From: Polytrichum commune
Taxonomy: Eukaryota; Streptophyta; Polytrichopsida; Polytrichales; Polytrichaceae
Assembly: GCA_950295325.1 (NCBI GenBank)
Contig: OX485809.1
Location: 11,904,001-11,968,000 of the forward strand
Direction: 5' to 3'
Length of the DNA: 64,000 bases
Shown: positions 47,994-57,128 of the stretch, one piece after another
Position numbering within the stretch: the stretch's first letter is position 1
Layout of the letters: each line of letters opens with the position of its first letter
Position numbers and translations under genes: made by a program
The notes under the pieces: model-generated
What the model was told of the DNA's origin: nothing
Database searches by the model: none
The model's input: only the letters and a program-made list of their open reading frames with translations

Positions 47994-50900
47994 CTAATCT
48001 TCATCTGCTTCAAGAGTTGCTATGACTGACATGATGCCAGCCTGAGCGTCTGCAGGTAATTCATACACCACATCGTTCCCTTGAACCTTGTGGTCCTTGG
48101 GAGGCATTATGAATTTCACAGCTCTTACAAAACATGCATGCATATATACAGTATGGGAATGTCTTAGAAGCACATATGAATTTTCTGCAGTCCCCCACTT
48201 CTGGTAATACTTTCCGGCTACTACTTCGTCCCCTTCATTGAACGAGGTACCCCACTTATCAGTGAATGGAGCCTTAACAGTATGAAGAGCCTTAGTGCAT
48301 AGAATAATCCAAAAGTCCTCACCTTCGTCGTTACCTGATGCTGCATTAACTGCAAAAATGTCTCCAACATCAAGGGTGGCCGCTAGAAGCTCCCCTTCTG
48401 CCCCATAAGCACTACTACCATCCCAAACCCGCAACATGCTTGCCCTCATGAACTCTGGATCTGCAAGCTGCAAGATAGTAGGAGTCCATTCTCCCGTCCA
48501 CTTCAAATTCACACAATTAGCATAGTCATTGTCAGTACAGTGGGCACAAAAGCAAGCTAATTCCTTCACCATCAACATTCCAACTTGGATTTTGTTGGTT
48601 GCCATGATGGAGTGAAGCTTCCTTGTTCCAGGAACAAAATCGCAAGAATGGGTATTATCCCTCAAAGGCTGCACCTCAGACTCGAGCACATGGTGAAAAT
48701 ATCGTCTTAAAGGCTTTCTATGCCCCATGTATGACGTCTCAGGCCTCTCGGAAAGATTGGCTGTGAGGTAACTCACAACATCTCCAGCATTTTGGAGTTT
48801 CACACCGTACGGTTTTAGCTGCTCCCTTCTGATAAAACATTTGACAACTGCACCAGCCCCATCATGGGGCCCCTTCCCATGACCTAACCCAAAGAAACTC
48901 CAGAGCATAGAGCAACCATTTGTCATATTAGGATAGCGACTTATAAAGTAAAAAGGCTTCTTGGACTTAAATTGAGATGCACAACCATCTGACCAAACCC
49001 AATGTTGTTTTGGCTCAAAACCGTTCCTCTTCATATGGTCCTAGTGCAAGCCAAAACAGTGCTGAACAAACTCTGAGTCATGGTGCTTGTCATCTGAAAT
49101 GTAAAAATGATACTCTGTCAAAATGAAAGTATCTTCATTGTATGGGTCTAGATCTGGGTTGTGTCTGAACGTAATATGAACCAATATACTAACCTGATAA
49201 GAGTGCCAATGCATGCTCTGCACCTCGATCTGGATCTCAAACTTGTAATTCTCTGCAAAGTCCACTACAGATACAACTGTATCCTTGGGAAAGGTTTGAA
49301 TGCTTTTCTTAAATTGTGCATCTTCCCATCGGGCCACAAAGTTATGTGTTACAAAAGCCTGCAATTTAGGCTTCAAATAATCAAAGAACACATCAGCTGT
49401 TGTTTTTTTGTACACAAGGCTCAGTTTCTTCAGGACTTTACCTTTCTTTGAGAGGGTTTCCTCGTAAGCAAACCGTCTCCACTCGACTTGCCTACCGTCT
49501 GTCCCTTCTTCCTCGTCCTTGCACAAAGGGAACTTCTGAATACCGCATCTACCACACTCACCATATAAGCATTTGACGTCATGCCACTCGTCAAATTCGC
49601 CTTTTGGACAGACCACAGACTCCCAACATGATGTCAGCCCTTCAAACTCTATAGAAGAAGCATCACAGCTACCTGACTCCATTCTATGCTGGCACGAGTG
49701 CTCTTTGGGTCTAGTCGCATGGTATTTGTTGAGAGCAATTCTCAATTCATTGAGCTCTACATGGTATATACAACAACATGTGTTGCGCTCTTTCATAGCT
49801 TTGATGAAGAATGGTTTCAAGCTGCAGAAGGAGCGCTCGCCCGCAATAACTTCAGGATGTGCTTTCTGGAATCTGATGAAAAATTGTGTCTGCAACACAT
49901 CAACCATACACTCTGAATGTGAGTGCATTCACTCAATCGCGCGTCCATGCATTCAATAAACTACTATCTGTCACATTCATCTAGTCCATGTTCAGTGTAA
50001 CAATGTTCTTGTATTCCATTTTAATTGTACAATCACAACTGTCATGGACTTCTTACATACGGGAGTCCACTAGTGATTCACTATGGACTCTTCACCATAA
50101 ATGAGTACATAACTGTCCATACAAAGACACTCTACAATAATGTATCCACAGCCATGAACTAGGCTCCTAAACATGATGCTTACAAATGGACATGTAATGT
50201 ATGGCAGTCCTAAACTTGTTAGGCGTAGTCCATTCAAACCTATGGTTAGTGACTTTTGAGAAGCTACTAGACTTATGTGACTAAAACTGAATAGAAAAGC
50301 CCTTTGCAGTATTCAATCCATTGTCGTGGACTTTGCAGGGATGGGACATGCAAAATTGAATATGGATATGGACAATTGAACGCACTAGTGTATCCAACTC
50401 TCCATAGAGTGCTTCTATAAACTCGGTATTGGTATTCAAGATTTTTTACAAAGGAATTGAAGATTGTCATACCTGAGTCTCCTGCAAATAATGTGTGGGC
50501 TTCTCGTCTCGCACACTTGCAGAGATCCGCTTCCGAGTCACGTCCTTCTTATTGGGAGACACTCTTGTCTCCAAAATCCACCACTTGATTATAATATGCT
50601 TTTCATCAAGTGTGATACCATCAACACGCTTTGTCCTCACTGACAAAGAAAACAAAAAATCTCCCGCAGTGTGCATAACCTCCCGCCTCACAACGGCCTT
50701 AGAGACATTGCGGTGGTGGATGCGCAAAACCTTTGCAACCTGCCTTGCCGAGGAGTCGCCCTGTTCAAGGATCGACGCATCCAAAATGGCATGCTTTATT
50801 GCCAATTTTGAAGCACTATTTGCGCTCCTGACTTCATCTAGGCGTATAGTAACACCACGCAATATCTCTTGTTGTGCAACGGCTACCTTCTTTGGCAAAA

Positions 50901-51324
50901 CATAGTCTGGAACATCGACACATAGTCGATTATGATTGAGGACCCTCCCAATAACCGACCTTCTAGATCTAGGTCCAGGGCACACATCTAAGTTCCTCTG
51001 GATACACTCAACAATAACGGAAGCAAGTCTGCTCTCTTCACGCCTAGTCATAGAGTCCTCAACGTCCCGCATTACGTCTCGATCGTTGCGCTCCACACAT
51101 TCTACTTCTGTGTGACAAAGTAGGGACTCTTTCCGAATCCCATCGATCTTTGCAAGAAGAGCGCGGCTTCTTGCTTTCCGCGCATTCTGCACAGCTAATC
51201 TTGTCAACCTTGCTTGCTCCTGTACTTGGGAGGCATGATATGCATTAAGAGCTGCAGCTTGACGTAGTTGAGGTCCTGGCTGCCTCACGCCTGCCCTTCT
51301 TTCCTTCACCTTCCGAGACCCCAT
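47994..51324 (-). pseudogene. DDE/D-type transposase of the 9.2-kb element (one in-frame stop)
   Basis: Presumed transposase, about 915 codons. Exon 1 is 51324-50473 and exon 2 49889-47994; the 583-bp GT-AG intron joins in phase within ...HYLQETQ/TQFFIRF. Exon 1 is basic at its start, with a probable helix-turn-helix at residues 185-215 (SARQVAKVLRIHHRNVSKAV) and the segment TRVSPNKKDVTRKR. Exon 2 begins with a Cys-rich region (residues 322-407), then VVSVVDFAENY (D494), WSDGCASQFKS (D585) and GHGKGPHDGAG (D627), a likely RNase H-fold catalytic triad. Near 680-710 is a CFCAHC cluster, and the C-terminus (DFWIILC...KWGTSFNEGDEVV...VRAVKFIM) looks like a small beta-rich reader domain. A TAG at about 49043-49041 lies between D494 and D585; the frame continues unchanged beyond it. 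The start ATG at 51324 is the first in frame. Proteins with this D...SDG...HGKGP pattern are widespread in eukaryotic genomes as uncharacterised transposases. Confidence 0.72.
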
Positions 51325-51361
51325 TAAAACACGCGCATCCAAACGCAGAAGGCTCCGAAAT

Positions 51362-51380
51362 CCCCTAAACCCTAAACCTC
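51362..51380 (-). promoter_or_regulatory. Telo-box motifs upstream of the transposase gene
   Basis: CCCCTAAACCCTAAACCTC lies about 40 bp before the transposase start codon at 51324 (minus strand), with another AACCTAAACCCTAG at 51628-51641. It mirrors the telo-boxes before the plus-strand gene at the other end. Confidence 0.5.
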
Positions 51381-52163
51381 AACCCCAATATCATACAACC
51401 CCAAAATCAGTTTTCCCAAAACAAAATGATACATACAATTATCCACACGGTTGCACCTACAAACTGCGAGGTCAACTTTGCTCAAGAAAAAAAAAAACCC
51501 ACACGCAATCACCTGCACTTGAATCCAATCTCTCTCTAAGCCGCCTCTGGTGCAATTAATTTCAATCCTGGGCACGCCTCTTCCGTCCAAACTTGAAGAT
51601 TGGGTGTCAATCTGATACTCAAGAAAAACCTAAACCCTAGCCCCGGAATGCCAACTTGCATTGATAAGCGCCCTCAACAACTGTGAAAAATCCAAACAAG
51701 CATACGCTCCGGCAGGGCCCAAGGAGCGTCAGGGAGCAAACTGAACGGAGGAAAGTTGAGGCTCGAGCGAAGAGGGAGGGATGAAATCTGACACTGGGAT
51801 GAAATTCATCCTAGGGCCTCAATATGACGAGACTGGGAATAGGGTGCATCTCCGTGACTACAATTTTGCAAACGGGCATAAAATCTGAATTAAAATCTAG
51901 ACAACCCTAGATTAGGACTTCTTAAGAAAATGTAGTGAAGGTTGTCTCATGAAAAATTAGGAAGTAGGGGGTCAAAAGTTACACCAAAAATAGTTCAGAT
52001 TTTTGAGGACTCAAAAGTCCATATTAGCACATATAAGTGTGTGTTCATTGAATTTTTTGAGAGGAAACTATTCTAATAACTTATCTCTATTTAAATTTGT
52101 AATCAATATTGGGGTTTACCTTCTCTAATATATAGGATTTGAGTCCATACACCCTATAACTAA

Positions 52164-52365
52164 GGACTGTGACAGTCCATATGGAAGACATTCAAAAGTC
52201 CCCCCCTTTGAGAATACAATAATTTTTTCAAATAAAACTCTACTACATGATAGTATACCAAGTCTTCAACATATATACAAGTCCTTTTCATGTAAACAAC
52301 ATCTCCACACAAATTGAGGGCCCTACAAACTTATAAAGCCATAAATCTATGGACTGTGACAGTCC
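52164..52365. repeat. Subterminal near-palindromes GGACTGTGACAGTCC
   Basis: The 15-bp near-palindrome GGACTGTGACAGTCC, followed by ATA, occurs at 52164-52178 and 52351-52365, within 235 bp of the right end. Related AGTCCATA words occur nearby (about 52010 and 52142) and in the left end (about 43252-43275). These are candidate transposase-binding sites. Confidence 0.5.
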
Positions 52366-52395
52366 ATAGTGGTCCACCGTAGCTTGCAATCGCCC

Positions 52396-52558
52396 ATATA
52401 GATGACGGTAGCCGCCTTCCGGAAGGTGGCTACACTATCCCCGCGGTAGTGGGTCCGGGGTTAGTTAAACATAGTATTGTAGGCTACTAAGTGGCGGCTA
52501 AGTCCCATTAATGTACTTAGTCTTAAAGCATATATATACGACCACATGACTCTTGTTA
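52396..52558 (+). repeat. 3' LTR piece 2
   Basis: Matches positions 42-204 of the 5' LTR, starting with the duplicated ATAT and ending TTGTTA. One difference: the palindrome here reads GCCGCC where the 5' LTR has GCCACC. Confidence 0.95.
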
Positions 52559-52819
52559 GAGCATCCCCACCAGACCGGGCACCGCCCCGGGCATAATTGC
52601 ACCGGTGGCATCCCGGGCATAGTGTGGGTTTACCCGACATATTGTTGGAGCCCACTAGCTCGGGTACATGCCCCTCTTCGAGGCCGGCCCCCGCCCGGTA
52701 TTACCCCCTTGCCCGATTCCATTAGCCTTGCCCGATGTCTTGCCCGGATACCGATTCCGTGCCCGATGTGTTGCCCGATTCCCTATCCGATCCCTTTCGG
52801 TTCTCCGCCCGGAAATATA

Positions 52820-53449
52820 CTAAAATCCCTCGTTAACTAATTCACTGATTAACTAATTCATCTCTATTGCTCGTGTGCTTCCAAAGCCAATAGTGGACTT
52901 GCAATGCTTCTACCGTGGGTTACTAGCACCTTAGGCAGAAAATACACAATGAGTTTCTTCAAGAACTCTTGAAATAGGAGTTCAAAGACCTTGGGTGTTG
53001 CCTACTCAAGTTAGCAACTATCATCTTATCTAAATTCCCTACTAACTTTCGAAAACTAATAATTCCATTCACACCAAAGAGTTATTTAATAAGAAACTAG
53101 ACAACCAATGATGCATGACATTTAGCATCACTAAGCTTTAATGTAGGTGGACCAACATCAACCATGTCCATTCTACACTAATAACCCTAATTCTCATTAA
53201 GTTCCCAATGATAAGTGCAGTTTTCCAAATAGTACCCAAGTGAAAAAGAATGTATTTTAGATGTACATAACATAAATGAAAGGAATTTTAGCATTAACTT
53301 ACCTCTATAATATGATACAACGGAGATTCTAAATGTCGCATTATCGAGCGCTGTACTCATATAAAAGAGCGAGTTTTGAAATTAAAAAGTTGGGTCTTGC
53401 AAAAAATGTGTCGTAATATTGAGGGTGTTATATTAACGAGGTTCGACTG
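52820..53449. mobile_element. Pogo/Emigrant-like MITE
   Basis: Flanked by TA (52818-52819 and 53450-53451). The right end, read as complement, starts CAGTCGAACCTCGTTAATAT, like the CAGT-starting termini of plant pogo-type MITEs. The left end is CTAAAATCCCTCGTTAACT, sharing CCTCGTTAA but apparently missing a base or two at its very tip. 630 bp, no coding capacity. It is nested inside the Harbinger-type element. Confidence 0.5.
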
Positions 53450-53451
53450 TA

Positions 53452-55160
53452 GAACCATGGTCTCTCCTTTCTTTTGTGTGCAGTGGTAGGATAAGGGCCG
53501 TACGTTGGGTTTGCACTACTAGGGTCCTCAACCAAAAACTTTCCAGAATGTAGCGATCCTTATTAGTGGAGAGCCAAGAATGTCGCGATCTCTGTACAGA
53601 GTGTACTCGGACCACATACTTTATACCTCCGAAGTGGTAATTTGTGGCGTCGCAATAATTTGGGACATAGTATAATAGATGATGATGCCCATGAGTTCGG
53701 GACACGGTCTGATAAAGGAAGGGAAAGGAAAGGAAAGAGTGCCCAATACATGTGAGTGGGGATAACTGCATACACAAAAAACCTTAAAATAATACGAACT
53801 CAAAGATTCGACACTGTTAGTTGATTCGACACTGTTAGTTGATTCGACACCGAAGGCCACTTTGAAGACCCCGACGCAGTGATCAGGGAGAATTTTACGC
53901 ATGATCGGTTGAGATCCTAGTGTTTGCAAGTCCAACCGGTTACATCATGTTGACATCCTTAGGGTTCTCCTTCGCTAAACTGGGGTATATTCCTCTCTAT
54001 ACAGTCCTCCAGAAGATATGACTTTGTTAGATTTTTTCTTCTCGTCTCCAATTATTTCTTCAACTCGAGACAGTGGTTTCAGAAGCTTGAGCGAGTTGGC
54101 AAGTGTGTGAGCATGCACACAAATTGAAGCGTTACAATCTTAGCATAAGCCAGGACTCTGCCAATGATTACATGGTCTGTCGCAACCCTTGCTAGCCCCC
54201 TTAGCAATCTTGCCAATTTTCGTTTCTAGCAAAGGTTACGAGCGCTAACCCTTCGCATTCCGCCATGCTAATGGATAGCTCCTCTTACCCCGGACCAATA
54301 GTTCATAGGAGGGAACCAACCCTCCTACTTTGCTTTCGGGACTCACCCCTTAATCGGTAACCCATTTCCCCAATGTGGACTTCCATCCATGGAAGTCCAA
54401 TCCTATGTTGATCATCGCGTTGCCGGAGCAACACTACGACAACCCGAACCATACTAGGCAACTATGGCCTCACAATAGGCCAAAGCCCATGGAGGCCTTG
54501 CCGTTCGGCCTCGGGTGGGTGAGGCCACACCACCTCACCCATATAAGCCTCTAGGACTTCACGCGGGGCCCCTACCCCACCGTCAACCAACCTCTTGTCT
54601 CTCTACCAAGAGTTGGGGCCAAGTGGACATTTTCCTTTAGCTGCTGGGCCTAGAACCCCCCAGCAGCTTCAGACCATCATAACTTCCTTGTATGATGTCT
54701 GATCATAACAACCAACCACTCCATCTTCATCTACGCTTCATGTAGATGCCGATGGACTCCTCACTTGCCCCATTCGGGCAAGTATTGAGGAAGTTATGTC
54801 TGTTTGAACCTTTGCAGTCCCGGGAATCACTCCCAGGCACTGCTGTACCAGGGCGCTGTCCCGGGACAGCACCCCACTCAAATGGCCATAACTCCTAGCT
54901 CACACCTCCGATTGAGGTGTTCTTGAGCTTTCTAGAATCACCACGCCATGAGCTACGCATAACTCATGGCCTTCCCCTTGTGCCTCCTAGTCTTCGTGTG
55001 TGGGAGGCGTTCCCAACGCCCGCGGCCCTCACCCACACTAGGATCACTTGGGCCCTCTCACCAACGGTGCCATAAGTCCCGGGTGTCACTCCGGGGTCCC
55101 CCTTGTGCCCATGGTGTTTCGGGCACTCATGGAGAGGTGCGCGACATGGTCCCATAACCG
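53452..55160. other. Unassigned interior of the Harbinger-type element
   Basis: No recognisable transposase. A unit GATTCGACACTGTTAGTT is repeated near 53804-53845 (two full copies plus a partial one). From about 54400 the sequence is GC-richer (for example CCCGGGACAGC at 54859) and may be captured or inserted sequence of another repeat. Confidence 0.4.
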
Positions 55161-55227
55161 TCGTCAAAACCCCAAGTTGCAGGTATAAAGGAAAAAATTC
55201 ATGGAGCTCCAGGGAGCTGGAGCGTGG

Positions 55228-55312
55228 CGTGGTTTGTGTTTGTGTTTGAGTTTGATTTTGAGTTTGATTTTGAGTTTGTGTTTGAGTTTGTGTTTGAGTT
55301 TGTGTTTGTTGA
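55228..55312. repeat. TTTGWG hexamer microsatellite
   Basis: About 13 units of TTTGTG, TTTGAG and TTTGAT in a row. The long glutamine/threonine or lysine-rich frames across it on the minus strand are products of the repeat. Confidence 0.85.
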
Positions 55313-55436
55313 CGCCGCGTTTGAAGAGACGTTGCATAACATTGCACATTGGAATCCAATTAAGACAAATGAATTGCAGACATAAATCAGGAATACAAAT
55401 ACATAATTATGAGCCTAACTCTAACAAATACATAAT

Positions 55437-56621
55437 TCAGATTTGCCTAGGTACAAACTGTTCCCGAATTGCAGGGGTCCAAAACTGGCTAAAGAGTTCA
55501 TGAGGATCAGCAGAGAGTCGTCGACGTTGTGATGGGGGAGGGTTAATTGCGAAGTCATTAGGTTGAGAATCTAGGATGGTGGTTGTATCCTCATCACAAT
55601 CCGAAGCTGGTTGGCCGAAGTCATTCCTAAAAGCATTTAGATCAGCTACCCTCCTCCTATCTGCAAACAAGTCGGAGGAATCATCCTCACAATCATCATC
55701 AGCATCATTTTTTTCATTCAAATTTCCTGTAAGCCCTAACCCTTGTGTTGGTGCAGGTGCAGGTGCAACAGGCGTGTTGGAGCAGACTCCAAACCGAGGA
55801 GGAGCAGGCTCGTTGGAGGCAACAACCTGTGCCTTGAGCTTTGAAAGCTCTTGGGTCCTGCGGAGGTGGAGCCACTGTTTAGCAAGGTCACAGGTAATGT
55901 TCTTATCCTCTACTGTAAACAAGCTAAAAACATTTTGCTGAGCAATTTGCTCAGCTTTCTTCAATGTAGCTGCAGCAAAGTCAGTTGTAGCTTTTGCATT
56001 AGCGCGCAAAGCTAGCTCCTTCCCCTTACTTTGTGCATGCTCGTTTTTTGCCGACTTAGCACCCTGTAGTCTTGTCTGTGCAGGTGGCGATTCGGTGGAG
56101 GGAGCCTGGCCATTCGGAGAAAGCAGATCGCGACGATCAACAGGCAGCCCCTCTCTTGAGGGCGGATCAAACCCTCCACCCTTTCGCTTGCCCATAAATA
56201 TTGCCGCAAACCTAGGATAGCTCTTTAACAACAACCAGCAATATTTTAGAACAAATGCCTTCCCACATTTTTGCTTGTACAAGCTCATAGCATCTAATAC
56301 AAAATCATCCTCACTCTTCCCACTCTCATTCAGATCTCTCACCGACTGATAGCAACTACTGAACTTGGCGACAAATTGCTTGATGTCAGACCATTTTGTC
56401 TCTAGAGACCTAGCAGGACGATCAGCTCCTCCCTCGGATTTATGTCTAGCATAGTGCGTTGCTACATTGATCCAAAATTGTGCATTCTTCTGCCCTATCC
56501 CTCTCCTGGCATCGGTGGAAGTATGCATAAAACTTCGGCAACACTGTTCTTCCTCCTCCGGGCAGAAGTTCCTGCCCTTCTTGGTCCTCCCACCCGTTGC
56601 AGGCACACCCCCCCCCTTCAT
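55437..56621 (-). CDS. Harbinger ORF1 protein, Myb/SANT-like DNA-binding
   Basis: Partner protein of PIF/Harbinger transposases; family members bind the element ends and help bring the transposase into the nucleus. 394 aa from the ATG at 56621, uninterrupted. Residues 17-90 form the Myb/SANT-like trihelix (CPEEEEQCCRSFM, FWINVATHYARH, RSLETKWSDIKQFVAKF). Residues 100-138 continue with the plant-specific region (DFVLDAMSLYKQKCGKAF, YCWLLLKSYPRF). A KRK cluster at 145-147 could be a nuclear signal. The C-terminal part is acidic and Pro-rich, as in NAM-associated-like proteins, and ends with the basic QRRRL. An upstream extension without ATG reaches 56720; a run of nine G just after the start (56616-56608 on the minus strand) is a likely slippage site. 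No transposase is left beside it. Confidence 0.75.
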   Translation of the reverse strand: MKGGGVPATGGRTKKGRNFCPEEEEQCCRSFMHTSTDARRGIGQKNAQFWINVATHYARHKSEGGADRPARSLETKWSDIKQFVAKFSSCYQSVRDLNESGKSEDDFVLDAMSLYKQKCGKAFVLKYCWLLLKSYPRFAAIFMGKRKGGGFDPPSREGLPVDRRDLLSPNGQAPSTESPPAQTRLQGAKSAKNEHAQSKGKELALRANAKATTDFAAATLKKAEQIAQQNVFSLFTVEDKNITCDLAKQWLHLRRTQELSKLKAQVVASNEPAPPRFGVCSNTPVAPAPAPTQGLGLTGNLNEKNDADDDCEDDSSDLFADRRRVADLNAFRNDFGQPASDCDEDTTTILDSQPNDFAINPPPSQRRRLSADPHELFSQFWTPAIREQFVPRQI

Positions 56622-56845
56622 GACATGGTGGAATAAGTCCAAAGTTGGGCTAACTACCGGATGGCGTTGGCGGGCAGAACACGGTACCCAAGGCCAATAT
56701 ACCCGAAGAGCTCCTCCCAAATGCCTGGTCCGGTACCCTTTATGGCATTAGCGTCGACTGGTGGACGTTAGAACTTGGCGTCCTGAGCACCGGATTTCCA
56801 GGAGTGCCGTTCAACTGACTTATACCTCTGTTGGTGGGGACGCTC

Positions 56846-56893
56846 TTAGTCACTTGCACTATCACACTTACCGGCTATTGCCTAGTCTTAACA
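56846..56893 (+). repeat. 3' LTR piece 3
   Basis: Starts with the duplicated TTA and continues to the LTR end TCTTAACA. One difference from the 5' LTR (GTCACTTGCAC versus GTCACTTGTAC). Followed by the copia target duplication AGTTC (56894-56898). Confidence 0.95.
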
Positions 56894-56898
56894 AGTTC

Positions 56899-57128
56899 TC
56901 TTGTGTGAGGGTAGGGATTTAGATAGGGTTGAGAGTACTTAGTGTGATACCATGTGGGAGGGAAGAAGTACGGAGAAAGAAAAACATTTTTTAATGCTTG
57001 TACCTACCATCTTGGAATAAAATTGTGTGGTTGAGTTTACTATTGACGGAGCTGATTGATGCTAGGGGGAAGAAGGCATGAAGTAAGAAATGAGAGCAAC
57101 CAACCCCCACCTGGACTATGACGCTAAG
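56899..57128. other. Right flank of the copia insertion
   Basis: Continuation of the sequence that ends at 37751 on the left side. No gene recognised. An AATAAA-like ATCTTGGAATAAAATTG at 57010-57026 could be an old polyadenylation signal. Confidence 0.3.

Larger units (their letters stand above)
43223..52395. mobile_element. Two-gene DNA transposon, 9173 bp, unassigned superfamily
   Basis: The termini are 25-bp inverted repeats with 22 matches (left GGGCGAAAGCAAGCTAAGG, right complement GGGCGATTGCAAGCTACGG, both continuing TGGACC). ATAT flanks both sides. The empty site in the 5' LTR reads GAATATAGATG, so the insertion site is exact; a 4-bp ATAT or a 2-bp TA duplication cannot be told apart because ATAT is palindromic. 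Two genes converge from the ends: a RING-like protein on the plus strand (43609-46488) and a DDE/D-type transposase on the minus strand (51324-47994). The gap 46489-47993 holds no recognised gene. A 4-bp duplication would suit a Sola-like superfamily, but I have not established that. Confidence 0.88.
52559..56845. mobile_element. PIF/Harbinger-type element with ORF1 only
   Basis: Inserted in the copia 3' LTR with a TTA duplication (52556-52558 and 56846-56848). The ends are 14-bp inverted repeats (GAGCATCCCCACCA and complement GAGCGTCCCCACCA). It encodes the Myb/SANT-type ORF1 protein of the superfamily near the right end. No Harbinger transposase is recognisable in the remaining 2.9 kb, which instead holds a pogo-like MITE and unassigned sequence. 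It is therefore non-autonomous. Confidence 0.85.
37757..56893 (+). mobile_element. Ty1/copia LTR retrotransposon with two nested DNA transposons
   Basis: The LTRs begin TGTTAAGGCAGCC and end TAGTCTTAACA. The 5' LTR is 249 bp. The 3' LTR is split by insertions at 43223-52395 and 52559-56845. After removal of those and their duplications (ATAT, TTA) the pieces add to 45+159+45 = 249 bp and differ from the 5' LTR at two positions, both transitions. The element is flanked by AGTTC. The internal region is about 5.2 kb with gag, protease, integrase, reverse transcriptase and RNase H in copia order. All pol parts carry stop codons, so this copy cannot make Pol. Confidence 0.95.

Noticed and set aside
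49161-49234. A GTTAGT donor-like site and TTTCAG acceptor within transposase exon 2
   Set aside because: Splicing there would remove residues that fit the transposase family pattern, and the frame is open through the site; treated as exon.
54964-55359. Minus-strand frame with QTQTQT repeats
   Set aside because: Product of the TTTGWG microsatellite; no domain on either side.
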